Source: Micromonospora sp. NBC_00421 (GTDB lineage Bacteria > Actinomycetota > Actinomycetes > Mycobacteriales > Micromonosporaceae). From it: a stretch of 64,000 nucleotides of DNA. The number at the start of each line of letters is the position of its first letter. Position 1 is the first letter of the stretch. Both the position numbers and the translations under genes were made by a program. The notes beneath the pieces were generated by a model. The model saw only the letters and a program-made list of their open reading frames with translations, did not search any database and had not been told where the DNA came from. This document shows positions 1 through 10,656 of this stretch, in pieces. Where the stretch lies: NCBI RefSeq assembly GCF_036017915.1, contig NZ_CP107929.1:5708001-5772000 (forward strand). Direction: 5' to 3'.

Positions 1-156
1 GTCCGTCCGATCAGCCCGGTCGGCGAACCTGCCGTTCTTCACCGTGTCGGAGAACTTGCCCTGGGTAACCCGGTCGAACTTCTCCCGGACGTTCTCGGCC
101 ACCTTGTCGAGCCGCTCCTCCGCCTGTCGGGCCACCTTCTTCGCCGATTCCGCCAC
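1..156 (-). CDS. Small charged hypothetical protein, C-terminus cut by window edge
   Basis: A GTG at 154-156 on the minus strand follows a purine-rich GGGGGG stretch and opens a frame that runs off the left edge with 52 codons visible. The visible peptide is highly charged and probably helical: Lys/Arg and Glu/Asp alternate through KKVARQAEERLDKVAENV, followed by a GKFSDTVKNGRFADRAD-like segment. Small helical actinobacterial proteins of the Rv0909 antitoxin type share this flavour, but similarity is too weak to name it. It lies downstream of hspR in the same direction, 90 bp away, and could be read through from the heat-shock operon. No hydrophobic segment is visible. Confidence 0.5.
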   Translation of the reverse strand, partial: MAESAKKVARQAEERLDKVAENVREKFDRVTQGKFSDTVKNGRFADRADRTD

Positions 157-246
157 GGTTTCCCCCCGCCATCGGAGCCCGGATTGAACTGGTTGGACCT
201 GATTCATAGGCTAACCGGAACCACCGCCTCACCGCCGGAAAACCGG

Positions 247-690
247 TCAGCGGTCGGGGGTGCGGCGGGGACGCCAGACGACCAGCGCCGTGGAGGTGCG
301 GTTCGTCGGCACCAGGTCACCCCGGGAGAAGCCGCTGGCCAGCGTCTCCAGCTCGGCGATCCGCCGGTACGCGGCGTCCAGCTCCGCCTCCAACCGGGCC
401 ACCCGCTGCTGGGCCTGCTCCACCAGGCGTTCCAGGCTGATGATCCGCTTCACGCCGGCCAGGTTGACGCCCTCGTCCTGACTGAGCCGCTGCACCTCGC
501 GCAGCAGCACCACGTCGCGCACGCTGTAGCGCCGCCCGCCCCCGGCCGCCCGGCCGGCCTGCACCAGGCCGAGTCGGTCGTACTGGCGCAGCGTCTGCGG
601 GTGCATTCCCGCCATCCGTGCCGCGACCGAGATCATCAGCACCTTGGCCTCGTAGGCAGGGTCACCCGAACCGACGAACCCGTCCGACAT
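247..690 (-). CDS. hspR: HspR, MerR-family heat-shock repressor
   Basis: The 147-residue protein is a MerR-type regulator. A winged HTH at residues 17-45 carries the signature MHPQTLRQYDRLGLV, followed by a basic wing (GGGRRYSVRDVVLL) and a C-terminal coiled coil (RLVEQAQQRVARLEAEL, about 88-115). In actinobacteria HspR binds HAIR sites and represses the dnaK operon with DnaK as co-repressor. The ATG at 690 was chosen because GGAGGTGAG precedes it; upstream codons of the same frame fall within dnaJ. It is the last gene of dnaK-grpE-dnaJ-hspR, the usual autoregulated order, and a HAIR site lies at the dnaK promoter (4724-4742). Confidence 0.96.
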   Translation of the reverse strand: MSDGFVGSGDPAYEAKVLMISVAARMAGMHPQTLRQYDRLGLVQAGRAAGGGRRYSVRDVVLLREVQRLSQDEGVNLAGVKRIISLERLVEQAQQRVARLEAELDAAYRRIAELETLASGFSRGDLVPTNRTSTALVVWRPRRTPDR

Positions 691-718
691 CCCACTCACC
701 TCCGCACCCGTCCACCGG

Positions 719-1903
719 TCAACCGGCCCGACGCACCCGCGCGTCGAGATGTTCCCGGGCCGCCGGCGGCGTCGACCCGGCGAACGACTCCAGCGCCGCC
801 CGGGCCTCGTCCGACACCGTCGCCGGCACCACCACGTCCAGCGTGACCAGCAGGTCACCGGCCTGCCCGTCCCGTCGCACCACACCCTTGCCCCGGGCCC
901 GCAGCACCCGACCGGACGGGGTTCCCGGCGGGACGCGCAGGGTCACCGCGCCGTCCAGCGTGGGCACCCGCAGATCGGTGCCGAGCACCGCCTCGGTGAA
1001 GGTGATCGGTACGGCCAGCGTCAGGTCGTCACCGGTACGCCCGAACAGGTCGTCCGGGCGGACCTTCACCTGGACGAACAGATCGCCCGCCGGCCCACCG
1101 CGCTGGCCCGGTTCGCCCCGCCCGGCCAGCCGGATCCGCTGACCGTCGGCGACCCCGGCGGGAAAGCGGACGTTCAGCGTGCGGGCCTTGGTGACTCCGC
1201 CGGTGCCGTGGCACTCGGGGCACTTCTCCTCGACGACCGTCCCGACGCCCTGGCAGTTGCGGCACGGCTCGGAGAAGCTGAACGACCCCTGGTCACGGGT
1301 GGTCACCCCGGCACCGTGGCAGACCGGGCAGGTGGTCGGCTGGGTGCCCGGCTTCGCGCCGTTGCCGTGGCAGGTGTCGCAGACGCCGGGCGCCCGCAGC
1401 GTCAACGGCAGGGTGACGCCCCGGACCGCGTCGCCGAAGTCGAGGGCGACCTCGGCCTCCACGTCCCGACCCCGGGCCGGGCCACGCGCCCGCGTCGGAC
1501 CGGGCCCACCGGCACCGCCGGAGAAGATCGAGCTGAACAGGTCGGTGAAGCCGCCGCCACCGAACCGGGTGTCCCCACCACCGCCGCCGCCGAACAGGTC
1601 GGAGACGTCGAACGGGGCACCACCGGGCTGATCCGGGCCGCGTGCGCCCCGGCGGAAAGCGCCCGAGCCGAACAGCGAGCGCATCTCGTCGTACTCGCGG
1701 CGCTTGGCATCGTCGCCGAGCACCGCGTACGCCTCGGAGACGCCCTTGAACCGCTCCTCGGCCGACGGGTCACCGGGGTTGTGGTCCGGGTGCGACTCCC
1801 GGGCCAACTTCCGGTACGACTTCTTGATCTCGTCCGAGGAGGCGGACTTCTCCACGCCCAACGTGGCGTAGAAGTCCTTCTCGATCCAGTCCTTGGAACT
1901 CAC
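719..1903 (-). CDS. dnaJ: DnaJ co-chaperone (Hsp40)
   Basis: The 394-residue protein has the full type I DnaJ layout. The J domain spans residues 1-75, with HPD at 38-40 that stimulates the DnaK ATPase. A Gly/Phe-rich region follows (about 80-135). Four zinc-binding CxxCxGxG repeats begin near residue 175 (CDTCHGNG, CPVCHGAG, CRNCQGVG, CPECHGTG), and then comes the substrate-binding C-terminal domain. It delivers unfolded clients to DnaK in the cytoplasm. It is third in the operon, 28 bp before hspR. Actinobacteria often have two DnaJ-type proteins; linkage to grpE and hspR suggests this is the dnaK-operon copy (DnaJ1). Confidence 0.97.
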   Translation of the reverse strand: MSSKDWIEKDFYATLGVEKSASSDEIKKSYRKLARESHPDHNPGDPSAEERFKGVSEAYAVLGDDAKRREYDEMRSLFGSGAFRRGARGPDQPGGAPFDVSDLFGGGGGGDTRFGGGGFTDLFSSIFSGGAGGPGPTRARGPARGRDVEAEVALDFGDAVRGVTLPLTLRAPGVCDTCHGNGAKPGTQPTTCPVCHGAGVTTRDQGSFSFSEPCRNCQGVGTVVEEKCPECHGTGGVTKARTLNVRFPAGVADGQRIRLAGRGEPGQRGGPAGDLFVQVKVRPDDLFGRTGDDLTLAVPITFTEAVLGTDLRVPTLDGAVTLRVPPGTPSGRVLRARGKGVVRRDGQAGDLLVTLDVVVPATVSDEARAALESFAGSTPPAAREHLDARVRRAG

Positions 1904-1985
1904 CGGTCCACCCCCTTCCGTGAGATGTGGCCCGGTCGCCCCGCCCGCCGGGTGAGGGCGGGCGGGGCGACCGGATGGCCGTGCA

Positions 1986-2729
1986 CTATTCCGGGTCGGC
2001 GACCGCGACCATGGCCGGCCGCAGCAACCGCTCGCCGAGCAGGTACCCCCGGCGCATCACCTGCACGCAGGTGGGCTCGTCGACGTCCGGTGAGGTCTGG
2101 TGCGCGACCGCCTCGTGCCGGGTCGGGTCGAACGGGTCACCCTGCTCGCCGAAGGGCGTCAGGCCGAACTTGCCCAACGCCGTGGTGAGCTGCTCGGCCA
2201 CCGTGCCGAACGGACCGACCAGGTCACCGTGTTCCCGGGCCCGGTCCAGGTCGTCCAGGATCGGCAGCAGCGCGGCGAGCACCGAGCCGGTCGCCTGCTC
2301 CTGGACCACACCCCTGTCCCGGTCCACCCGCTTGCGGTAGTTGGCGTACTCCGCCGACACCCGTTGCAGGTCGCGGGTCCGCTCGTCCAACTCGGCCCGG
2401 AGGGCTTCCAGTTCGGCACCGAGCGGGGAGCCCGTCGGGCTGCCGTCGACCGGCTGCGCGGGGGCGTCCACCACCGGCGGACCGGTCGGTGCCGGGCCGT
2501 CGAGCGTGGTCGCCTCGATCTCGATCTCGTCGACCACCACCTCGGCATCCTCGACCAGCCCCTCGGTCGGGGCGTCCGCCCCGGCGTCGGCGGCGGCGGG
2601 CGTCTCCTCGGTCCGGCCGAGCTTGCGGTTGTTCCGGATGACGACCCGCGGCCCGTCGTCGGCGGGCGCGGAGCCACCCGGCGTCGACCCGGAGGCGTCC
2701 GGGTCGGCGGCTCGTGGCTTCTCCGTCAT
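1986..2729 (-). CDS. grpE: GrpE nucleotide-exchange factor
   Basis: The 247-residue protein has a long acidic, Pro/Ala-rich and probably disordered N-terminus (about 1-95). A long dimerising helix starts near LGAELEALRAELDERTRDL, followed by a C-terminal beta domain with the RHEAVAHQ segment typical of GrpE. It releases ADP from DnaK and so restarts the folding cycle. The acidic tail is longer than in E. coli, as is common in actinobacteria. It lies between dnaK (39 bp gap) and dnaJ (82 bp gap) on the same strand and is probably co-transcribed under HspR control. Confidence 0.96.
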   Translation of the reverse strand: MTEKPRAADPDASGSTPGGSAPADDGPRVVIRNNRKLGRTEETPAAADAGADAPTEGLVEDAEVVVDEIEIEATTLDGPAPTGPPVVDAPAQPVDGSPTGSPLGAELEALRAELDERTRDLQRVSAEYANYRKRVDRDRGVVQEQATGSVLAALLPILDDLDRAREHGDLVGPFGTVAEQLTTALGKFGLTPFGEQGDPFDPTRHEAVAHQTSPDVDEPTCVQVMRRGYLLGERLLRPAMVAVADPE

Positions 2730-2768
2730 ACGACTACCTCGTTCCCTGTGCGGTGCCGGTGCGGACGG

Positions 2769-4640
<1,872 letters not shown>

Positions 4641-4723
4641 CTTCGCTTCCTCGCTTCGTTCGTTACGGGTGGGCAGGTCAGAGGGCCTGCCCGGGGGGCC
4701 GCCCGTAGCGACCACACCACAAG

Positions 4724-4742
4724 TTGAGTGAACTTGACTCAA
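4724..4742. promoter_or_regulatory. HAIR operator for HspR
   Basis: The site reads TTGAGT, seven bases, ACTCAA. This matches the core of the known HAIR inverted repeat (CTTGAGT-N7-ACTCAAG) except at the outermost bases. It overlaps the edge of the dnaK -10 box, so bound HspR would block transcription. A degenerate half-site (AAGTCGAGTTGAG) lies near 4768-4780. Confidence 0.85.
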
Positions 4743-4769
4743 TAGTGCCACGCGATCGCCAAAGCGCAA
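4742..4769 (-). promoter_or_regulatory. dnaK promoter
   Basis: On the minus strand a -35-like TTGCGC (4764-4769) and a -10-like CACTAT (4742-4747) are separated by 16 bp, with the HAIR operator immediately downstream across the expected start site. This is the arrangement expected for HspR repression. The boxes are read by eye and the start site is not known. Confidence 0.6.
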
Positions 4770-4851
4770 GTCGAGTTGAGCCGACCCGACGCAACCTGAC
4801 CGTTACTACCCTCCGGTTGTCTCTGTTGCATCGGTCGGGCACGCTTTAGCG

Positions 4852-6705
4852 GTGACGACGCACGGCGATCCCGCCACCCGGTCCGGCGCGCCCACCGTCG
4901 CCGCCCGCACCGGGCCGTCGGAGACCGACGAGACGCCGCCCGGCACCACCGGAGACGGCCTGCCCGCCGCCCTCACCGGCCTGCGGGCCGCGATCGGCGC
5001 GACCCGGTTCCCGTTGGCGCTGCCCTCGGCCGAGCCGGCCCGGCACACCGGCCGGGCGCTGACCGACCAGCTCGACGACTACCTGCTGCCCCGGCTGGCC
5101 CGGCTCGACGCCCCACTGCTCGTGGTCGTCGGCGGCTCCACCGGCGCGGGCAAGTCGACCCTGGTCAACAGCCTCGTCCAGGCCCGGGTGAGCGCCGCCG
5201 GCGTGCTCCGCCCCACCACCCGGTCCCCGGTGCTGGTCTGCAACCCGGCCGACTCCGCCTGGTTCCGCCAGGGTGAGCTGCTGCCCGGTCTGACCCGCAC
5301 CAACGAGCCCAGCGAGGACCCGGGCACCCTGCACCTGGTCACCGCGCCCGCGCTCCCACCCGGGCTGGCCTTCCTCGACGCCCCCGACATCGACTCGGTG
5401 GTCGACGCCAACCGGGCCCTCGCCGGCCAACTGCTCGCCGCCGCCGACCTCTGGCTCTTCGTCACCACCGCCGCCCGGTACGCCGACGCCGTCCCGTGGG
5501 AGCTGCTGCGCACCGCCCGCTCCCGGGGGGCCGCGATCGCCATGGTGCTCGACCGGGTGCCGCCCGAGGCCGCCGACGAGATCGCCGCCCACCTGTCCGA
5601 GATGCTCGCCGCCCAGGAGCTCGGCGCGGCACCGCTGTTCGTCCTGCCGGAGACCTGGGTCGACGGTCAGGGTCTGCTCCCCGACCGGGTCACCGCACCA
5701 CTGGGCAGCTGGTTCGCCCGGCTCGCCGCCGACGCCGAGGCCCGCGCCGCCGTGGTCCGGCAGACCCTGGACGGCGCACTCGCCTCGCTGCACCCGACCG
5801 TGGAGGCGCTCGCCGACGCGGCCGACGAACAGGTCGCCGCCGCCGACGCGCTTGACGACCGGGTCCGGGCCGCCTACAAGGGCGCGCACCGCACCGTGGC
5901 CGAGGGGCTGAAGGACGGCCGGCTGCTGCGCGGTGAGGTGCTCGCCCGCTGGCAGGAGTTCGTCGGCACCGGGGAGTTCTTCCGGACGCTGGAGGCCCGG
6001 ATCGGCCGGCTGCGCGACCGGCTCGTCGCCGCGGTCACCGGTCGGCCCGCCACCCCCGCCACCGAGCTGCGCAACGCCATCGAGTCGCAGCTGGTCACCC
6101 TGCTGCGCGGAGTCTCCTCCGAGGCGGCGGAGCACACGTACACCGCCTGGAAGGCGCACCCGGCCGGGGCCGCGCTGCTCGAACCGCCGCTGGCGCACGC
6201 CTCGGCCGAGCTGCCCGAACGGGCCGAGCGACTGGTCCGGGACTGGCAGCGGGCGGTGCTGGAGCTGGTCCGGGAGGAGGGCGGCGACCGGCGGTTCGTG
6301 GCCCGGACGGCCGCGTACGCGGTCAACGCCACCGGGCTGGCCGTGATGATCGCCGTCTTCGCCTCCACCGCCTTCATCCCGACCGGCCTGGAGGTCGCCA
6401 CCGGGGCGGGCACCACAGTCGCCGCGCAGGCCGTACTCCAGGCGATCTTCGGCGACCAGGCGGTGCGTACCCTCGCCGCGAAGGCCCGGGGTGACCTGCT
6501 GGACCGGGTCCGCACGCTGCTGGACGAGGAGGCGGCCCGCTACCTGTCCCGCACCGACGCGGCCCGGTGCGGTGCGGAGGCCGCCGCCGGGCTGCGTCGG
6601 GCCGCCGGCCGGGTCGAGGTGGCCCGGCACCGCAGCGGCCTCGCCGACCGGGTCGGCCAGGCCCTGCCGACCCCCACCCCGACCTCCGAGGAGGGCACCC
6701 GGTGA
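4852..6705 (+). CDS. Dynamin-like GTPase, first of a pair
   Basis: This is a 617-residue P-loop GTPase. The Walker A motif GGSTGAGKST lies at about 94-103, a switch-I-like region (GVLRPTTRSPVLV) at about 117-129, and a G3-like LDAPDIDSV at about 175-183. A long helical region follows, with a hydrophobic pair near 490-530 (GLAVMIAVFASTAFIP) that could insert into membrane. This matches the bacterial dynamin/YfjP-like GTPase families often encoded as adjacent pairs. No clear ribosome-binding site precedes the GTG at 4852. Its TGA overlaps the GTG of the next GTPase by 4 bp, implying coupled translation and perhaps a heteromeric partner. Function is not known. Confidence 0.85.
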   Translation: MTTHGDPATRSGAPTVAARTGPSETDETPPGTTGDGLPAALTGLRAAIGATRFPLALPSAEPARHTGRALTDQLDDYLLPRLARLDAPLLVVVGGSTGAGKSTLVNSLVQARVSAAGVLRPTTRSPVLVCNPADSAWFRQGELLPGLTRTNEPSEDPGTLHLVTAPALPPGLAFLDAPDIDSVVDANRALAGQLLAAADLWLFVTTAARYADAVPWELLRTARSRGAAIAMVLDRVPPEAADEIAAHLSEMLAAQELGAAPLFVLPETWVDGQGLLPDRVTAPLGSWFARLAADAEARAAVVRQTLDGALASLHPTVEALADAADEQVAAADALDDRVRAAYKGAHRTVAEGLKDGRLLRGEVLARWQEFVGTGEFFRTLEARIGRLRDRLVAAVTGRPATPATELRNAIESQLVTLLRGVSSEAAEHTYTAWKAHPAGAALLEPPLAHASAELPERAERLVRDWQRAVLELVREEGGDRRFVARTAAYAVNATGLAVMIAVFASTAFIPTGLEVATGAGTTVAAQAVLQAIFGDQAVRTLAAKARGDLLDRVRTLLDEEAARYLSRTDAARCGAEAAAGLRRAAGRVEVARHRSGLADRVGQALPTPTPTSEEGTR

Positions 6706-8384
6706 CCAACATCGTCGGCCGGATGCGCGAGGCGCTCCGGGGTGACCAGCGGGTCGACGCCGATACCCTGGTGGCCCGCCTCGACGCGGTCCGCCGGTTC
6801 CTCGACGCGGTCGACGGCGAGGTGCCCGACGCCCAGTTGGTCGGCGCGAACACCCTGGTCGAGCGGGCCGGCACCCGGTTGTCACTGTCCCGGGACCACA
6901 CCGTGGTGGCGTTGGCCGGTGCCACCGGCAGCGGCAAGTCCAGCCTGTTCAACTCCCTGGCCCAGCTGGATCTCTCCCCGGTCGGGGTGCGCCGGCCCAC
7001 CACCGGTGTCGCGCACGCCTGCGTCTGGGGGCCGTTGGACGGCGGCAACCAACTGCTCGACTGGGTCGGCGTGCTGCCCCGGCACCGGTTCGTCAGGGAG
7101 AGCGCGCTGGACGGCGACGACGAGTCCGCCCTGCACGGGTTGATCCTGCTCGACCTGCCCGACTTCGACTCGGTGCAGCGGTCCCACCGGCTGGAGGTGG
7201 ACCGGCTGCTCGGCCTGGTCGACCTGGTGGTCTGGGTGGTCGACCCGCAGAAGTACGCCGACCGGGTGATCCACACCAGCTACCTGCGCGAGTTCCACAG
7301 GCACCGGGAGGTGACGGTGGTGGTGCTCAACCAGGCCGACCGGTTGCCCCCGGCCGAGTTACCCCGGGTCCTCGCCGACCTGCGCCGGCTGCTCGACGTC
7401 GACGGGCTCGACGGGGTGCCGCTGCTGGCCACCACCGCGGTCGAGCCGGGCGGGATGACCGGGCTGCGGGAGGCGCTGGAACGGGCGGTCTCGGATCGGC
7501 AGGCCGCGCTGCGCCGGCTCTCCGGCGACGCCGACACGGTGGCGACCGCGCTTGGCGAACTGGTCGCCGTCGAAGCTCCGGGGCACGTCCCGGACGCCGG
7601 AACGGTCCGCGCCCTGGACCGGGCGCTGGCCGAGGCGGCCGGGGTGCCGGCGGTGGCGGGCGCGGTCGAGGGGGCGTACCGGCACCGGGCCGGCGGGACC
7701 ACCGGCTGGCCGCTGGTACGCGGTTGGCGCAGGCTGCGCCCGGACCCGCTGCGCCGGCTGCACCTGCCCGGCCCGTCCACCGACCCGCAGCAGCCGGAGC
7801 AGCCACTGCTCGGGGCGACCTCGGTACCCGAACCGACGGCCGCCCAACAGTCCGCCCTCGGGTTGGCCATCCGCGCGGTCGGCGACAGGTCCGGCGGGGA
7901 GCTGCCGGCACCCTGGCCGGCCGCGGTGACCGCCGCCGCCCGGTCCCGGCTGGCCGACCTGCCGGACGCGTTGGACGGGGCGGTCGCCGGCACCGACCTG
8001 GGGATGGACCGCCGGCCCGCCTGGTGGCGGCTGGTGGGTGCCCTCCAGTGGCTGGTCACCCTCGCCGCCGTGGCCGGGCTGGGCTGGCTGGTGCTCGGCT
8101 ACGCGCTGCGTGCCCTCGGGCTGCCGGCGCTGGATTACCCACGGGTGGGCGAGGCGCCGCTGCCGACCGTACTCCTGCTCGGTGGTCTGCTCGCCGGTTT
8201 GTTGGTGGCGGCGGTGACCCGGCCGGTGGTCCGCTGGGCGGCCCGGCGGGCCCGGCAGCGGGCCGAACAGCGGCTGACCGAAGCGGTCGCCCGGATCGGC
8301 GCGGAGTACGTCCTCATCCCCGTCCGGGTCATCATCGACCGGTACGCCCTCGCCCGTCAGGCCTGGCAGGACGCCGCCCGCTGA
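6702..8384 (+). CDS. Dynamin-like GTPase, second of a pair
   Basis: The 560-residue protein has Walker A GATGSGKSS at about 73-81, a switch-I-like PVGVRRPTTGVAHA, and a G3-like LLDLPDFDSV. It also has a possible G4 base-recognition motif, VVLNQADR. Two strong transmembrane segments lie near the C-terminus (around WLVTLAAVAGLGWLVLGYAL and TVLLLGGLLAGLLVAAV), followed by a basic amphipathic tail. It starts at GTG 6702 inside the stop of the upstream GTPase (GTGA overlap). A longer upstream reading of the frame lies inside that gene and was rejected. The membrane-anchored second partner beside a more soluble first partner resembles known paired bacterial dynamin-like proteins. Substrate and process are unknown. 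Confidence 0.85.
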   Translation: MTNIVGRMREALRGDQRVDADTLVARLDAVRRFLDAVDGEVPDAQLVGANTLVERAGTRLSLSRDHTVVALAGATGSGKSSLFNSLAQLDLSPVGVRRPTTGVAHACVWGPLDGGNQLLDWVGVLPRHRFVRESALDGDDESALHGLILLDLPDFDSVQRSHRLEVDRLLGLVDLVVWVVDPQKYADRVIHTSYLREFHRHREVTVVVLNQADRLPPAELPRVLADLRRLLDVDGLDGVPLLATTAVEPGGMTGLREALERAVSDRQAALRRLSGDADTVATALGELVAVEAPGHVPDAGTVRALDRALAEAAGVPAVAGAVEGAYRHRAGGTTGWPLVRGWRRLRPDPLRRLHLPGPSTDPQQPEQPLLGATSVPEPTAAQQSALGLAIRAVGDRSGGELPAPWPAAVTAAARSRLADLPDALDGAVAGTDLGMDRRPAWWRLVGALQWLVTLAAVAGLGWLVLGYALRALGLPALDYPRVGEAPLPTVLLLGGLLAGLLVAAVTRPVVRWAARRARQRAEQRLTEAVARIGAEYVLIPVRVIIDRYALARQAWQDAAR

Positions 8385-8493
8385 CCGGCACCCGACCGGG
8401 CGCGGGCGGCCGAACGCCACCCGTCGACGAACGCCCGGCCACCCGCCGGTGAACGCCGCCGTCGGCACGGGTGTCCGGGGCGGCGCGGCGGCG

Positions 8494-8499
8494 TAGGGT
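8494..8499 (+). promoter_or_regulatory. -10 box of a probable leaderless transcript
   Basis: TAGGGT sits exactly six bases before the ATG at 8506. A TANNNT box at this distance is the usual mark of leaderless genes in actinobacteria, and no Shine-Dalgarno sequence is seen. Confidence 0.45.
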
Positions 8500-8505
8500 C
8501 GTGCC

Positions 8506-9732
8506 ATGGCCACGCCACAGACCCCCTACGACGCGGTGCTCTCCGCGGCCCGCGACGTGACCAGGCTGGACTGCGCGCTCGACGCCGAGATGCTCGGCAC
8601 GGCGCTGCTGGGCAGCGTCTACGCGATCGCCGAGACCGACCGGGAGACGGCGGTCCGGGACTTCGTCTCCGGTTTCCTCGCCGCCACCTCCCGTCGCCGC
8701 ACGGCCGCCGCCACCACCATCCGCCAGGTCTTCGCCGCTCTGGTGCCCGATGCCGAGGGCGCGGCGAAGGTCCGCCCCGGTGCGCAGGCGCCGGCCTGGG
8801 CCGGTCAGCTCGGCCGGGTCCGCCTCACCGGCACCTGGTCGTACGGCGACGTGTTCGGCGACCAGACCTCCTACCTGGCCACCTTCGCCTACGACGACGA
8901 GCTGGGCGGCCCGGAGCACGCCCTGGTGGCGCTTGTCGACCACAACATCGGCATCACCAAGGACGTCTTCGTCGGTGGGCCGGCCGAACGGATCCTGGAC
9001 CAGGTCCGGCAGATGTGCGCCGACGACGACCTGACCTGGTTCCGGGAGGAGGACCCGGCCCGGATGCACGGCGAGGTGCGCCGCCACCTGGCGATCACCG
9101 ACGACCTCGGTGACCTGCCCGCCGAGGGTTCGCTCGCCACCGACCGGGCGCTGGTCGGGGCGCGGTTGGCGGTGCTGCCCGGGACGGACGCCGACACCAC
9201 CGAGGGTGTCGCGGAGCCGCTCGACGCCGACGAGCGCACCGCGCTGGTACGGGCCTTCCTCGCCTCCCCCGAGGCGGCCCGGTACGGACTGAACACCCTC
9301 GACAGCGACGCCGAGCTGGCCTCGTTGCACTTCTGCCTGGGTCTGCTCTTCGACCACTCGGCGAGCTTCCCGGATGCCGACCCGCTGCGGTGGAGTCCGG
9401 CCGTGGCCGGGTTGTTCCTGCTCGACTGGGTGCACCGGCGGGCCGTGCTGGACATGGACGACGCGGCGCTGCTGCCCCGGGTGCTGCGTGCCTGGGCGGC
9501 GTTCGCGGCCCGGCGGCGGGGGCTGCCCGAACGGGCCGCCACCCAGACCGACGAGGCGATCGAGGAGCTGGTGCCGGAGTTCGCCCGGCTCTACTCGACA
9601 GGCGAGCGACGCAGCCCGGCGACGGCGGCGGTGGCCCAGTTGATGGCCGACGGCGTCGACCCGGACGACCCGGTCGCCCTGGACGCCTGGATCGAGGCCA
9701 ACCGGCAGCGTCTCGGCGACGACACCCCCTGA
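8506..9732 (+). CDS. Conserved-looking hypothetical protein beside GTPase pair
   Basis: The 408-residue protein is soluble with no signal peptide and no motif I recognise. It is rich in Asp/Glu and Ala and appears mostly helical. A segment around LTGTWSYGDVFGDQTSYLATFAYDD looks like a beta-rich core and is followed by DHNIGITKDVFVGG. The C-terminal half contains a helical bundle (TALVRAFLASPEAARYGL). It starts 121 bp after the second GTPase on the same strand and probably has its own leaderless promoter. The steady coding signal and third-position GC make it a real gene. The function is unknown; a role with the GTPases is only suggested by position. Confidence 0.75.
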   Translation: MATPQTPYDAVLSAARDVTRLDCALDAEMLGTALLGSVYAIAETDRETAVRDFVSGFLAATSRRRTAAATTIRQVFAALVPDAEGAAKVRPGAQAPAWAGQLGRVRLTGTWSYGDVFGDQTSYLATFAYDDELGGPEHALVALVDHNIGITKDVFVGGPAERILDQVRQMCADDDLTWFREEDPARMHGEVRRHLAITDDLGDLPAEGSLATDRALVGARLAVLPGTDADTTEGVAEPLDADERTALVRAFLASPEAARYGLNTLDSDAELASLHFCLGLLFDHSASFPDADPLRWSPAVAGLFLLDWVHRRAVLDMDDAALLPRVLRAWAAFAARRRGLPERAATQTDEAIEELVPEFARLYSTGERRSPATAAVAQLMADGVDPDDPVALDAWIEANRQRLGDDTP

Positions 9733-9744
9733 GCGCCTGACGGT

Positions 9745-10656
9745 CTACGGCTCGACCAGGGCCAGTCGGCCGGGGGCGACGTCGAGGCGGATCCGCTGGC
9801 CCCAGCGCAGCGCCAGCCGATCCGCCTCCAACCCGTCGGCGAAGGCCACCAGGCCGTCGGACTCGGCGGTCAGCTCCAGCGCGTCGGTGCCGTCGAGGCG
9901 GCCGGCGACCAGGTCGACCCCGGTGACGGGGGAGGGCCACGCCTCCCGCACGTACCAGCACAGGGCCGGTTCCTGCGGGGCGGGCGGTGGGGCGGCGGTC
10001 GGCCGGTCCCGGGCGATCGAGGCACACCAGCCGGTCGCCCCGGTGCCGGTGCCGACGACCACCCCGGAGGAGGACTGCCGTTCCCGGCGGGGGCAGTCGT
10101 CCGCGGTGACGTCGAGCAGGTAGCGGGCCGACTGGTGGGAGGCGTGCCCGACGTACACCTCGTTGAGGCCGACCAGCTCCTGGCCGTCGTCGAGGGTGGC
10201 CCGGACCATCGCCCGGTGGCGCAGCGGCGCGGCCCCGGCGACCACCGCCGGCAGCAGCGCGGCCACCTGGTCGCCTGTGCACCGGACCAGCACCCCGGCG
10301 TTGCGGCCCGGCTCCGGGTCGACGCCGACGACGGGCTGCCCGGTGAGGTACTTCGCCACGTTGGCGACCAGGCCGTCCGGGCCGACGGCGACGATCACGT
10401 CCTCCGGACCGAACAGGAACCGGGGCAGGTCGTCCCGGTCCACCGTGCCGCGCCGCCAGTCGGCGGGGACGGCGGCCCCGACTGCGGTCAGCGCCGCCTG
10501 GAGGGCCTCGTGCCGGTCGATCACCTCGGCCAGGTCCCGGCCCCGGGCGCGCAGGTACCACTGGGCGGCCGCCCGGGTGCCGTGCCGGGCGAGCAGTTCG
10601 TCCAACTCGCTGGGGCGGCGGACCACCACCACCCGGGGGGCCAGCGTGCCGCTCAC
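9745..10656 (-). CDS. NAD-kinase-like protein
   Basis: The 303-residue protein has the NAD kinase fold in recognisable order. The diphosphate-binding strand-loop DVIVAVGPDGLVANVAKYL corresponds to the family GGDG loop, with the second Gly replaced by Pro. Then come PVVGVDPEPG, a GLNEVYVG block matching the family NE motif, and GVVVGTGTGATGW matching the Gly-rich TPTGSTA loop. NAD kinases make NADP from NAD and ATP. The altered loop and extended N-terminus suggest a divergent paralogue rather than the housekeeping enzyme. Its ATG overlaps the stop of the SPFH gene (4 bp), so the two are an operon. An NrtR-type NAD-linked regulator is encoded just upstream, supporting a link to pyridine nucleotides. 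Confidence 0.8.
   Translation of the reverse strand: MSGTLAPRVVVVRRPSELDELLARHGTRAAAQWYLRARGRDLAEVIDRHEALQAALTAVGAAVPADWRRGTVDRDDLPRFLFGPEDVIVAVGPDGLVANVAKYLTGQPVVGVDPEPGRNAGVLVRCTGDQVAALLPAVVAGAAPLRHRAMVRATLDDGQELVGLNEVYVGHASHQSARYLLDVTADDCPRRERQSSSGVVVGTGTGATGWCASIARDRPTAAPPPAPQEPALCWYVREAWPSPVTGVDLVAGRLDGTDALELTAESDGLVAFADGLEADRLALRWGQRIRLDVAPGRLALVEP

Noticed and set aside
4846..6885. Minus-strand open frame of 679 codons opposite the first GTPase
   Set aside because: The translation is Gly/Arg-rich nonsense typical of antisense high-GC DNA, and the plus strand shows intact GTPase motifs.
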